From contig NZ_REFU01000001.1 in NCBI RefSeq assembly GCF_003688915.1, forward strand, positions 2,480,001 to 2,544,000: a stretch of DNA of 64,000 nt, given 5' to 3'. Below, piece by piece: positions 1-8,574 of the stretch (positions are counted from its first letter, which is position 1; every line of letters starts with the position of its first letter). Position numbers and translations under genes: made by a program. The notes beneath the pieces were generated by a model. The model did not search any database, had not been told where the DNA came from, and saw only the letters and a list, made by a program, of their open reading frames with translations. The DNA is from Rhodococcus sp. SBT000017. Its GTDB lineage: Bacteria > Actinomycetota > Actinomycetes > Mycobacteriales > Mycobacteriaceae.

Positions 1-763
1 AGTAGGAACGCAGATCGTCCAGATGTTCACCCGGTCCGGAGCAGAATGCTTCGCGATCACGCCAATCCGGGACCAACTCGTCCAGTTCGGATGCTTTCAT
101 CCGACCTTCGTCGCTGGTGATCCGCAACTTCACCGTCAAACCGTCGTGTTTGGCGTCGAACTCGTCGAGCGTCTCGGCGAACATCAACTGCTTGCGGTCG
201 TGCACCGAGTGCACCACCACGACGTCGCGCACCTGATCGTGGTGATCCAGGGCGCGCAACATGCTGATGATGGGCGTGATTCCACTGCCCGCGCTGATGA
301 AGACCATTTTGTCCGGAATCGGGCTCGGCAGGGTGAACTCACCCTCCACCTCGCTGAGCCGAACGATGTCTCCGGTCCTGATCGTTCCCACCAGGTACGG
401 CGAGACCGTCCCGGAGGGCACGAGCTTGGGGCTGACACTGACCAATCCGTCCACCGGGTCCGGATCGGAGGTGAGTGAATACGCCCGCCAGTGATAGCGG
501 CCGTCGATCAGCACCCCGAGCCGCACGTACTGTCCCGGCGTATGGCCCTGCCACTCGAAGCCGGGCCGGATGTAGACCGAGACGGCCTCCGAGCCCTCCG
601 GTGTCACCCGCTCGACCTTCCCCCGAAGCTCGCGGGTGGTCCACAGCGGATTGATCATCGACAGGTAGTCGTCGGGCCGGAGCGGATTGAACAAAGATCG
701 GACTGCGCGCAGCATCGTCCGTCTCACAAAAGAAACCTGGGGCTTGGCCCCCCGTTCAGCCAT
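1..763 (-). CDS. Ferredoxin reductase (FAD/NAD-binding, probable C-terminal 2Fe-2S domain), partial
   Basis: The gene starts at ATG 763 and runs off the left end, so only the first ~254 residues are present. The visible part holds a ferredoxin-reductase barrel with the flavin motif RAYSLTS (about residues 93-99) and the NAD-binding motif GSGITPIISM (about 159-168). This is the arrangement of flavodoxin/ferredoxin reductases that pass electrons from NAD(P)H to a 2Fe-2S centre. The early YLSMINPLW segment resembles reductases paired with acyl-CoA desaturases in mycobacteria (Rv3230c type); that pairing is inference because the C-terminus is outside the window. It lies 99 bp downstream of fprB on the same strand. 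Confidence 0.85.
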   Translation of the reverse strand, partial: MAERGAKPQVSFVRRTMLRAVRSLFNPLRPDDYLSMINPLWTTRELRGKVERVTPEGSEAVSVYIRPGFEWQGHTPGQYVRLGVLIDGRYHWRAYSLTSDPDPVDGLVSVSPKLVPSGTVSPYLVGTIRTGDIVRLSEVEGEFTLPSPIPDKMVFISAGSGITPIISMLRALDHHDQVRDVVVVHSVHDRKQLMFAETLDEFDAKHDGLTVKLRITSDEGRMKASELDELVPDWRDREAFCSGPGEHLDDLRSY

Positions 764-862
764 ACTCAACGGTAACCCCGCGTGGACAGCTGTGCACCGA
801 AATTGCTCAGACTCGAATGAGACTGCTACACAAGGTGAACAGAACCTGCCGATACCGACCGG

Positions 863-2359
863 TCAGCGTGCTCGCGACACCCTGTCGCCCAGCGCCGCGC
901 TCACTTTTCCGTACCATCCGAGTGGACGAGCCGGGCCCCGGGTCGGCACATCGGCAAGCAGTGCCTCGGCGGTTTCCTCGGCGTCGATCTTGTTGTCGCC
1001 GATGCCACCGGTGGCACCTCGCTTGGCCCACCCGACGACGTAACACCCTGGCACCGGAGTGCCGTCGGCAGTGGTGATGCGACCGCCCACGTTGCGAATG
1101 GTGCCGGTGATGTCGTCGAACGGAATACCCGGCGACGGGGTTCCGCGGTAGCCGATGGCAAGCAGCACCAGCTCGGTCTCGAGCGACACCGCTTGCTCAC
1201 CGACGCCGACCTCGATGGACTGCACCGAGCCGCTGCCGTGCAGGGCGGACGGTGCCCGGCCGAACGCGAAGACGATACGCCGGCCCTGCGCAATAGATCC
1301 CAGCTCGACTCGCGTGGCCCCGGCCAGAGCCGATGCGGGAGCGGACAACGGCAGGCGATCGATGGCGTCGACGATTCCGTCCGGTCCTGCCACGACGACA
1401 TCGACGCCGGCGCGGTCGACCAGCGCCTTGCATTCGGAACGGGTGAAAGCGGCGTACTCCGGACCACGACGGGCGAGGACGACGACCTCGTTCACCCGAT
1501 GGCGACGCAGCTCGGCCAGAGCGTGCGGGGCGATCTCGGTTCCGTCGAGCCCGTCCGGGTCGGCAGTGAGGATGCGTGCGGCATCGAGTGCGACGTTGCC
1601 GTTTCCGATGATGGTGACGCGGTCGACGCCGGTGAGGTCGATCGCGTCGGCTGGCACGTCGGGGTGGCCGGTGTACCAGCCCACCAGGGTGCGCGCGCTG
1701 ACGGATCCGTCGAGGTCGATGCCGGGAATCTCGAGTGCTCGGTCCTTGTCGGCACCGACGGCGTAGACCACCGAGTCGAACTTTCGGGCCAGTTCGACGT
1801 GGTCGATGTCCTTACCGACCTCGACACCGAGCTTCATCGTCACCCGTGGATGGACGAAAATCCCACGGAAGTGCTCGCTGATGCGTCGGGTACCCAGGTG
1901 ATCGGGAGCGACGCCGTAGCGGGCGAGACCGCCTGCGGTGGGCAGCCGATCGTAGAACGTGACGTTGGTGCCGGGCACGCGCAGCAGCGCCTGGGCGGTG
2001 TAGCAGGCGGCCGGTCCGGTCCCGACGATGGCGATGTCGATCGGCGGCAGGTCGTTGACCGTCGCCACCGGGAATCGGGGCGCGCCCCACTCCGCCACAG
2101 CGGGCTTGTCCTTGTAGTAATCGGCGTTGATGTCGGCGTAGATCTGCTGATCGGGCGTCAATCTCGAGACGCGAGTGATCGCGTCCACCGGGCACGCGTC
2201 GGCGCAAGCCCCACAGTCGATGCACGAGCGCGGATCGATGTAGAGCAACTCGGTCTTGCCGAAATCCGGCTCGTCCGGCGTCGGATGGATGCAGTTGACG
2301 GGGCACACCGACAGGCAGGATGCGTCGTTGCAACAGTTCTGCGTGATCGCGAACGGCAT
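863..2359 (-). CDS. fprB: Ferredoxin-fused ferredoxin--NADP+ reductase (FprB-like)
   Basis: A 498-residue flavoprotein with an N-terminal bacterial ferredoxin domain. Cysteines at 9, 10, 15, 19 and 23 and at 46, 49, 52 and 56 (CIDCGACADACP) can bind two iron-sulfur clusters. It is followed by an adrenodoxin-reductase-like domain with FAD motif GTGPAA (113-118) and NADP motif IIGNGNVALDAARI (about residue 250). The family moves electrons between NADPH and ferredoxins in the cytoplasm. It begins 38 bp after the diiron oxygenase gene on the same strand, so the two are probably cotranscribed and it could feed electrons to that oxygenase (inference). Mycobacterial FprB is somewhat longer. Confidence 0.9.
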   Translation of the reverse strand: MPFAITQNCCNDASCLSVCPVNCIHPTPDEPDFGKTELLYIDPRSCIDCGACADACPVDAITRVSRLTPDQQIYADINADYYKDKPAVAEWGAPRFPVATVNDLPPIDIAIVGTGPAACYTAQALLRVPGTNVTFYDRLPTAGGLARYGVAPDHLGTRRISEHFRGIFVHPRVTMKLGVEVGKDIDHVELARKFDSVVYAVGADKDRALEIPGIDLDGSVSARTLVGWYTGHPDVPADAIDLTGVDRVTIIGNGNVALDAARILTADPDGLDGTEIAPHALAELRRHRVNEVVVLARRGPEYAAFTRSECKALVDRAGVDVVVAGPDGIVDAIDRLPLSAPASALAGATRVELGSIAQGRRIVFAFGRAPSALHGSGSVQSIEVGVGEQAVSLETELVLLAIGYRGTPSPGIPFDDITGTIRNVGGRITTADGTPVPGCYVVGWAKRGATGGIGDNKIDAEETAEALLADVPTRGPARPLGWYGKVSAALGDRVSRAR

Positions 2360-2397
2360 TGTTCTCAGATGTCCTTCACGGCCTCGAGCGGTATTTG

Positions 2398-3303
2398 TCA
2401 GAGCATGTGCAGGCGACGGTAGATCATCTCGGCCGGCTTGGTGACCAAACCGCAGTCGAGAAGAAATGCCATCAGGTGCTCGCTCGAGGTGCGCATCATC
2501 GTGTGGTGGTGAGCGTTGTTCTTCGCTTCCTTCACTGCGCGGTCGACGTCGAGGCCCGCTGCTGCGTAGACCTCCTTGTTGACCATGTTGGACACGATCA
2601 TGCGGGCGGCGATGGCGACGACGAGCGCGCTGGCCTTGCGGCGAGCCGGGCTCTTCCCCGCGATGTCTTCACGCATCTGAGCGCGCGCGAAGGTCATGTG
2701 CCGCGACTCTTCGACGACGTGGATCTTGCTGGTGGTGCGCACGAGCGGCAGTACGTTCTCGCCGCGCATCCAGTCGCGCTGCATGACGTCGAGCACCTCT
2801 TCGGCGACGAGGATGCCGCCGTAGGCGATCTCGGCGGACGCGAGGGCCTTGAAGCCGCGGCCGAGTTCGATGCTGGATCGACGCGGCAGGTATGCCTTGA
2901 TGCCCATCTTCTGGCAGGCGCGGGCGAACATGATCGAGTGACGGCACTCGTCGGCGATCTCGGTGAGCGCGAACTGGAAGTCCGATCCCGAGGAATCCTT
3001 GCAGTACTGATCGCGCAGAACCATCTGCTGCAGGATCATCTCGAACCAGATGCCGGTGCTCATGATCGAGCAGACCTCGTGGCGGGTGAGCGTGATGCGC
3101 TGCTCCTCGCTCATCTCGTCCCACAGCTTCGTGCCGTAGAGGGTGCTCCACTCCGGGTTGAGTCCGTAGAGGGAGGGATCGAGATCGGCTTCCCAGTCGA
3201 CCTCCTCGGACGGGTCGTACGACAGCTGGGCGGCGGAATCGAGCAAACGAGCGGAAACGTCCTCGGGCTCGAGAACGTCGTTCCTGGAGAGTGTGCTGGT
3301 CAT
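2398..3303 (-). CDS. AurF-like diiron oxygenase
   Basis: A 301-residue all-helical protein with two iron-binding ExxH motifs, ECRH (119-122) and ESRH (199-202), plus further acidic residues (Glu168/169) between them. This is the ligand pattern of the p-aminobenzoate N-oxygenase AurF/CmlI family, which oxidises aryl amines to nitro groups; the substrate here is unknown. ATG 3303 is chosen because an AAGGAA ribosome site lies about 9 bp upstream; an ATG at 3321 and a longer in-frame extension lack this support. Its cotranscription with fprB suggests a reductase for the diiron centre. It is divergent from the mycosporine operon. Confidence 0.85.
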   Translation of the reverse strand: MTSTLSRNDVLEPEDVSARLLDSAAQLSYDPSEEVDWEADLDPSLYGLNPEWSTLYGTKLWDEMSEEQRITLTRHEVCSIMSTGIWFEMILQQMVLRDQYCKDSSGSDFQFALTEIADECRHSIMFARACQKMGIKAYLPRRSSIELGRGFKALASAEIAYGGILVAEEVLDVMQRDWMRGENVLPLVRTTSKIHVVEESRHMTFARAQMREDIAGKSPARRKASALVVAIAARMIVSNMVNKEVYAAAGLDVDRAVKEAKNNAHHHTMMRTSSEHLMAFLLDCGLVTKPAEMIYRRLHML

Positions 3304-3510
3304 CGCCGTGGTTCCTTCCATCGTCGAAAAGCTGTAGGTAACTGTTACGGAGATTACCAGGTACTCAGCGACACAGGTAGTCGCTCGGGCAAATTTCCTG
3401 AATTCGTTCTCCTCGCCTCGCGACGCGCGCTCTCGTAGCCGGACGAAAAATAATTCGAAGGTTTCCGATTCGGTTCCGGTGGGGCATACCCCCGCAACCA
3501 ACTCACCCCA

Positions 3511-3547
3511 TCGCGCATGCGCGAGACGTTGACTGGTACAACGTCTC
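3511..3547. promoter_or_regulatory. Two adjacent palindromes upstream of the mycosporine operon
   Basis: Positions 3511-3524 form a perfect 14-bp palindrome, TCGCGCATGCGCGA. Immediately after it, GAGACGTT (3523-3530) and AACGTCTC (3540-3547) are inverted arms around a 9-bp spacer. Both lie 19-55 bp before the first start codon (3566). They could be a repressor operator or a leader hairpin; no regulator inside the operon matches them. Confidence 0.45.
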
Positions 3548-3565
3548 TCGCTCCGAAAGGCAACC

Positions 3566-4231
3566 ATGCCCGCAATTCTGTTCGGCTCGATCAGCACACT
3601 CGTCGACACGTCCGAACTGCAGCGCCGCTCGTTCAACGAGGCCTTCGCAGCACACGATCTGAACTGGAACTGGCCCCGCGCCGACTACCGGGCCATGCTC
3701 GGATCGAACGGTGGTGCCGACCGCATCAGCGAATACGCGTCCGAGGCCGGTACCGAGGTGGACGCCGCCGCAATACACGCCAGCAAGTCGGAGATCTTCC
3801 AACGGCTGATCGGCGAATCGGACGTGAAGACGCGTCCGGGCGTCGCCGACACGATCGACTCCGCGAAAGCGAACGGCCTCAAAGTCGGCTTCGTGACGAC
3901 GACCTCGCGAGAGAACATCGACGCGCTGCTGGCCGCTCTCAGTCCCGAGCTGACGGCCGACTCGTTCGACATCATCGTCGACGCGACCTCGGTCGAGCCC
4001 GGCAAGCCCGATCCCGCCTCGTACGAATACGCCCTGAAGACGCTGGGAGAGAGCGCGTCCGACAGTGTGGCCATCGAGGACAATGCAGGCGGAGTCCAGG
4101 CCGCCGTCGCCGCGGGCATCACCTGTGTGGCATTCCCCAACGAGAACACCGCAGGAACCGAATTCGTCTCGGCCACCGAGACCGTCGATGCACTCGATCC
4201 CGAGCGCGTCCGAGCTCTGCTCTCAGTCTGA
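3566..4231 (+). CDS. HAD-superfamily protein with degenerate nucleophile motif
   Basis: A 221-residue HAD subfamily IA (CbbY-like) protein. Motif II (VGFVTTTSR), motif III (GKPDP) and motif IV (VAIEDNAGG) are present. Motif I, normally FDxDGTL, reads FGSISTLVDT at residues 6-15, so both catalytic aspartates are replaced by Gly and Ile. Classical phosphatase chemistry therefore looks impossible; it may bind sugar phosphates, regulate, or use another mechanism. It is the first gene of the mycosporine operon, with a GAAAGG ribosome site before ATG 3566, and sits 29 bp before the sedoheptulose-phosphate cyclase, which suggests a role around that substrate. Related proteins sharing the GSI substitution are recalled from other bacteria but not verified. 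Confidence 0.8.
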   Translation: MPAILFGSISTLVDTSELQRRSFNEAFAAHDLNWNWPRADYRAMLGSNGGADRISEYASEAGTEVDAAAIHASKSEIFQRLIGESDVKTRPGVADTIDSAKANGLKVGFVTTTSRENIDALLAALSPELTADSFDIIVDATSVEPGKPDPASYEYALKTLGESASDSVAIEDNAGGVQAAVAAGITCVAFPNENTAGTEFVSATETVDALDPERVRALLSV

Positions 4232-4260
4232 CCTTCCATACAAACCTCCAGGAGTAACCA

Positions 4261-5472
4261 GTGAGCAATCTTCAGGCCCAGGTCGTTGCCGGGGACAGGT
4301 CGTTTCGCGTCGAGGGATACGAGCGCATCGAATACGACCTGATCTATGTCGACGGAGTGTTCGCAATCGAGAACACCGAATTGGCCGACAGCTACCGGCC
4401 GTACGGTCGCGCGCTGATGGTCGTCGACGAATCGGTGCACGACATCTACGGCGACCGGATCAGCGCGTACTTCGATCACCACGAGATCGCACTGACGGTG
4501 GTTCCGGTTCACATTGCGGAGACCGCGAAGTCGCTGGAGACGTTCGAGCGCATCGTGGGAGAGTTCGATGCGTTCGGTCTGGTCCGCACCGAGCCGGTGC
4601 TCGTGGTGGGCGGCGGACTGACCACGGACGTAGCAGGTTTCGCGTGCGCAAGCTACCGTCGCAACACCCCGTACATTCGGATTCCCACCACACTGATCGG
4701 CTTGATCGACGCGAGCGTGTCCATCAAGGTGGCCGTCAATTACGGAAAGCACAAGAACCGCCTCGGTGCCTACCACGCGTCGCAGAAGGTGCTGCTGGAC
4801 TTCTCGTTCCTCGGCACGCTGCCCGAGGATCAGGTGCGCAACGGCATGGCCGAGCTGATCAAGATCTCCGTCGTCGGCAATCTGGAGATCTTCGAGATGC
4901 TCGAACAATACGGTCCTGAACTGCTGCGAACCCGATTCGGCCATCTCGACGGAACAGCGGAATTACGTTCGGTCGCAGACAGACTGACCTACTCGGCAAT
5001 CGCGACGATGCTCGAACTCGAAGCACCCAATCTCCACGAGATCGATCTCGATCGCGTCATCGCCTTCGGCCACACGTGGAGCCCGACCCTCGAGCTGACC
5101 CCGCCTGCCCCGTTCTTCCACGGCCACGCGATCAACATCGACATGGCGCTCTCGACGACCGTCGCCGAGCAACGCGGACACCTGTCCACGGCCGACCGCG
5201 ACCGGGTACTGGGCGTGATGTCCAGCATCGGCCTGGCCCTGGACAGCCCGTACCTGACACCCGAGTTGCTTTCCGAGGCAACGGCATCGATCCTCAAGAC
5301 CCGCGACGGCATCCTGCGCGCCGCGGTTCCCGATCCGATCGGTACGTGCCGCTTCCTCAACGACCTCGACGCAGCCGAGCTGGCCGACGTTCTGACGCTG
5401 CACAAGAAGATCTGCCTGGACTTCCCCCGGGCAGGCGAGGGCCTCGACATGTTCACCGCGCCGACGCCGTGA
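4261..5472 (+). CDS. mysA: Sedoheptulose 7-phosphate cyclase, probable desmethyl-4-deoxygadusol synthase (MysA-like)
   Basis: A 403-residue member of the 3-dehydroquinate-synthase superfamily. Visible are the NAD-binding [13 protein letters not shown] (115-127) and likely zinc ligands Glu198 (MAELIK), His271 (FGHTWSP) and His287 (FHGHA). GHTWSP is characteristic of sugar-phosphate cyclases rather than AroB. The following MysB-, MysC- and MysD-like genes indicate the mycosporine branch, converting sedoheptulose 7-phosphate to desmethyl-4-deoxygadusol. Sequence alone does not exclude 2-epi-5-epi-valiolone synthase. The start is GTG 4261 behind an AGGAG site. Its stop overlaps the next start (GTGA). 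Confidence 0.88.
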   Translation: MSNLQAQVVAGDRSFRVEGYERIEYDLIYVDGVFAIENTELADSYRPYGRALMVVDESVHDIYGDRISAYFDHHEIALTVVPVHIAETAKSLETFERIVGEFDAFGLVRTEPVLVVGGGLTTDVAGFACASYRRNTPYIRIPTTLIGLIDASVSIKVAVNYGKHKNRLGAYHASQKVLLDFSFLGTLPEDQVRNGMAELIKISVVGNLEIFEMLEQYGPELLRTRFGHLDGTAELRSVADRLTYSAIATMLELEAPNLHEIDLDRVIAFGHTWSPTLELTPPAPFFHGHAINIDMALSTTVAEQRGHLSTADRDRVLGVMSSIGLALDSPYLTPELLSEATASILKTRDGILRAAVPDPIGTCRFLNDLDAAELADVLTLHKKICLDFPRAGEGLDMFTAPTP

Positions 5473-6269
5473 CGAAGGCCCCGCGACCGGTGACCCCGAC
5501 GACGATTCTGGCGCGCGAGCTGAGCGAGATAGCCGATCTGCTCGACGCCGGCGCCGGGGTCACCGACGAGCTGACCACCCGTGTTCATCGAGCCCGCGAT
5601 CTCGCCGCGGGACTCGACCCGTATCTCGACACCTGCACCACCTCCCAATCCGCAGCGCTGGCGACTCTGGCGTCGCGGACCCGCACCGAGGACTGGAGAT
5701 CACGTGACGTCGTCTCCGGCTCGGGGCCCCTGGAGATGGAGATGCTCTCCGGCCACGTGGAGGGACGCTTCCTTGCGTTCCTCGTGCACATGACCGGGGC
5801 GAAGCGGGTGCTCGAGATCGGTATGTTCACCGGCTACTCGGCACTGGCGATGGCCGAGGCTCTGCCCGCAGGCGGCGAGTTGGTCGCGTGCGAGGTGGAT
5901 CCGTATGTGGCCGAGTTCGCGCAGTCCTGCTTCGCAGAATCACCTGCAGGTTCGTCCATCACGGTGGAGGTGGGGCCTGCACTGGACACCCTGCGCCGGC
6001 TGGACGGAAAGTTCGATCTGGTCTTCGTCGACGCCGACAAGACCGGATACCGCGCCTACGTGGAACATCTGCTCGATAGCGAGTTGCTGGCCGAGAACGC
6101 CGTGATCGCCGTCGACAACACTCTGTTACAGGGCGAGCCGTACAGCGAACAGCCGTCCGAGAACGGCCGTGCCGTCGCCGAATTCAACGACTACGTGGCG
6201 AACGACCCTCGCGTGGAGCAGGTTCTGCTTCCTCTGCGCGACGGCGTGACGCTGATCCGTCGAACATGA
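5469..6269 (+). CDS. mysB: O-methyltransferase of mycosporine biosynthesis (MysB-like)
   Basis: A 266-residue SAM-dependent class I O-methyltransferase. An N-terminal helical section (1-110) precedes the SAM-binding [12 protein letters not shown] (114-125), the acidic ribose-binding CEVDP (141-145) and the metal-binding FVDADK (186-191). The long N-terminus, MLSGHVEGR and the closing [11 protein letters not shown] match cyanobacterial MysB as I recall it. MysB methylates desmethyl-4-deoxygadusol to 4-deoxygadusol. GTG 5469 overlaps the previous stop and gives the family length; a longer in-frame extension would run through mysA and is rejected. Confidence 0.9.
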   Translation: MTKAPRPVTPTTILARELSEIADLLDAGAGVTDELTTRVHRARDLAAGLDPYLDTCTTSQSAALATLASRTRTEDWRSRDVVSGSGPLEMEMLSGHVEGRFLAFLVHMTGAKRVLEIGMFTGYSALAMAEALPAGGELVACEVDPYVAEFAQSCFAESPAGSSITVEVGPALDTLRRLDGKFDLVFVDADKTGYRAYVEHLLDSELLAENAVIAVDNTLLQGEPYSEQPSENGRAVAEFNDYVANDPRVEQVLLPLRDGVTLIRRT

Positions 6270-7552
6270 TTCGTACGGTTGCCGCGCTTGTCGGCCTCGC
6301 GGCCACCCTCCCCGTCGATCTCGTGGCGGCGGGGGTGGCCGCCGTACGCGGCGGTCGGCCCGCCACTCACCGAACCGACTCGCCCAAGACGGTCCTGATC
6401 AGCGGCGGCAAGATGACCAAGGCACTGCAGCTCGCGCGGTCCTTCCATCTCGCCGGCCATCGCGTCGTTCTGGTGGAATCGGCCAAGTATCGCTTCTCCG
6501 GCCACCGGTTCTCCCGGGCAGTCGATCGGTTTCACTGCATACCCGAACCGACCGAATCCGGCTACGCCAGAGCACTTCTGGATGTGGTGCTCCGCGAGGG
6601 CGTCGACGTCTTCGTCCCAGTGGCAAGCCCCGCTGCGAGCATTCACGATGCCGACGCACGGGCACTCCTCGATCCACACTGCGAGGTGATTCACGGCGAC
6701 GGCGACACCGTTCGCATGCTCGACGACAAGTCCCGATTCTCCGAGCGCGCTGCATCGCTCGGCCTGCGCGTTCCCGATTGGCGGCGCATCACCGACGTGC
6801 GGCAGATCGAGGAGTTCGACTTCCCGCCGGGCCGCGAATACATCCTCAAACGCATCTCCTACAACCCGGTCGGCCGAATGGACCTGACGCGGTTGACCCG
6901 CGACACGCCCGCCGAAAACCTGCGATTCGCACGCGGTCTCGGGATCTCCGAGAACGATCCGTGGATCCTGCAGCAGTTCGTCGCCGGGCAGGAGTACTGC
7001 ACCCACGGCACCGTCCGTGGAGGACGGTTGCAGGTGTACGGCTGCTGCGAATCGTCGGCGTTCCAGGTCAACTACGAGATGGTGGACAAACCCGAAATCC
7101 TGAGTTGGGTGCACACTTTCGTCAATTCGCTGGACGTCACCGGCCAGCTGTCGTTCGACTTCATCGAGTCCGCCGCCGACGGCCACATCTATGCCATCGA
7201 ATGCAACCCTCGCACCCATTCGGCCATCACGATGTTCTACGACCATCCCGACCTGGCTGCCGCGTATCTCGACGACGGACACCCCGAGGTTGTGCCGCTC
7301 TCCTCGGCTCGCCCGACCTACTGGATTTACCACGAGGTGTGGCGTCTGCTCACCGAGGGCAACCGAAAGGCTCGCTTTCGCAGCATCTTCGAGGGAAAGG
7401 ACGCCATCCTCACAGGTTGGGATCCACTGCCCTATCTGCTGGTGCACCACCTCCAGATTCCGTCGCTCCTGGTGCGAAATCTTCTGGCGCGACGCGGCTG
7501 GTCCCGCATCGACTTCAATATCGGCAAGCTCGTGGAGAACGGAGGCGACTGA
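6266..7552 (+). CDS. mysC: ATP-grasp mycosporine-glycine synthase (MysC-like)
   Basis: A 428-residue ATP-grasp ligase. After an N-terminal hydrophobic stretch comes a Rossmann-like start (TVLISGGKMTKALQLARSF), ATP-grasp core segments (YILKRISYNPVGRMD; WILQQFVAGQEY) and the metal-binding end IYAIECNPRTHSA. MysC activates 4-deoxygadusol and joins glycine to make mycosporine-glycine, the first UV-absorbing product. ATG 6266 overlaps the mysB stop and the stop overlaps the mysD start (TGATG). The N-terminal hydrophobic helix might tether it to the membrane (inference). Confidence 0.9.
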   Translation: MIRTVAALVGLAATLPVDLVAAGVAAVRGGRPATHRTDSPKTVLISGGKMTKALQLARSFHLAGHRVVLVESAKYRFSGHRFSRAVDRFHCIPEPTESGYARALLDVVLREGVDVFVPVASPAASIHDADARALLDPHCEVIHGDGDTVRMLDDKSRFSERAASLGLRVPDWRRITDVRQIEEFDFPPGREYILKRISYNPVGRMDLTRLTRDTPAENLRFARGLGISENDPWILQQFVAGQEYCTHGTVRGGRLQVYGCCESSAFQVNYEMVDKPEILSWVHTFVNSLDVTGQLSFDFIESAADGHIYAIECNPRTHSAITMFYDHPDLAAAYLDDGHPEVVPLSSARPTYWIYHEVWRLLTEGNRKARFRSIFEGKDAILTGWDPLPYLLVHHLQIPSLLVRNLLARRGWSRIDFNIGKLVENGGD

Positions 7553-8574
7553 TGGCCCTGTCGGTACTAGTGTTGGTCGGATCATCGGTGGACGAGTTCC
7601 ATTGCGATCTGTCGCGGGTGTACGCGGGCGGATTCCTCGACGCGCTCGGTGGGGATCCTGCTTACCGGTTCGAGGTGGCGTTCGTCTCCCCCGGCGGTCT
7701 CTGGAGCTTTCCCGGCGGAATCGACGCTGCCAGTGTATCTGCGGCGCATCAGATGTCGTTGACACAGGCAGTGGAGGTCATGTCGTCGTGGCACTTCGAT
7801 GTCATGGTGCCGCAGATGTTCTGCCTGCCCGGCATGACGACATACCGCAGCCTGTTCGATCTGTTGGGCGTGCCGTACGTGGGCAACGGTCCGGACGTGA
7901 TGGCGATGACCGCGGACAAGGCTCGCGCCCGAGCCGTCGTCGCGGCGGCCGGGGTCGCCGTTCCCGCCGGTGTCGTGGTCCGCTGCGGCGACGACGTCGA
8001 CGTCGATCTGCCGGTCGTCGTCAAGCCCGTGGACTCGGACAATTCGATGGGCGTCACACTCGTTCGCGAATCCGACCGTCTGGCAACCGCAGTGAGCGAG
8101 GCTCTGACCTACTCGTCTGCGGCGCTGGTGGAGTCGTACATCGAACTCGGCCGCGAAGTCCGCTGCGGCATCGTCGAACGAGGCGGTGAACTGATCTGCC
8201 TGCCCCTCGAGGAGTATGCCGTCGAGTCGATTCGCACCAGCGCCGACAAATTGAATCGCACCTCGGACGGAGATCTGTACCTGGTCGCGAAGGAACAGAC
8301 CAAGGCGTGGATAGTGGACGTTTCCGATCCGGTCACCGAGAAGGTCTGGGCCGCAGCACGATCGTGCTATCGATCCCTCGGCTGCCGACACTACGGACTC
8401 TTCGACTTCCGGATCGACCCCGACGGGCAGCCGTGGTTCCTCGAGGCGGGCCTGTACTGCTCGTACTCACCGTCGAGCGTGCTCGCGGTGATGGCCTCTG
8501 CGGCAGGCATCGCCGTCGACGAACTGTTCGCACGATCGCTCGACGAACTGTCGGTGAAGGAGATGTCCTCGTGA
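7552..8574 (+). CDS. mysD: D-Ala-D-Ala-ligase-like enzyme of mycosporine biosynthesis (MysD-like)
   Basis: A 340-residue ATP-grasp protein resembling D-alanine--D-alanine ligase: YVGNGPDVMAMTADK, the lysine-bearing VVVKPVDSDNSMGVT, ALVESYIELGREVRCG and a C-terminal FLEAGLYCSYSPSS. In this setting the family attaches a second amino acid (often serine, alanine or threonine) to mycosporine-glycine, giving imine mycosporines such as shinorine. The product's amino acid cannot be read from sequence. It has 1-bp and 4-bp overlaps with its neighbours, so it is translationally coupled. A true cell-wall Ddl is unlikely in this operon. Confidence 0.87.
   Translation: MALSVLVLVGSSVDEFHCDLSRVYAGGFLDALGGDPAYRFEVAFVSPGGLWSFPGGIDAASVSAAHQMSLTQAVEVMSSWHFDVMVPQMFCLPGMTTYRSLFDLLGVPYVGNGPDVMAMTADKARARAVVAAAGVAVPAGVVVRCGDDVDVDLPVVVKPVDSDNSMGVTLVRESDRLATAVSEALTYSSAALVESYIELGREVRCGIVERGGELICLPLEEYAVESIRTSADKLNRTSDGDLYLVAKEQTKAWIVDVSDPVTEKVWAAARSCYRSLGCRHYGLFDFRIDPDGQPWFLEAGLYCSYSPSSVLAVMASAAGIAVDELFARSLDELSVKEMSS

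Noticed and set aside
1193..3438. Long plus-strand readings across fprB and the diiron oxygenase gene
   Set aside because: They lack domain motifs and are shadows of the GC-rich minus-strand genes, whose motifs and starts are clear.
4261..6269. Gadusol-type pathway (2-epi-5-epi-valiolone synthase plus MT-Ox)
   Set aside because: The second gene is a MysB-type methyltransferase without the fused oxidoreductase, and mysC/mysD follow.
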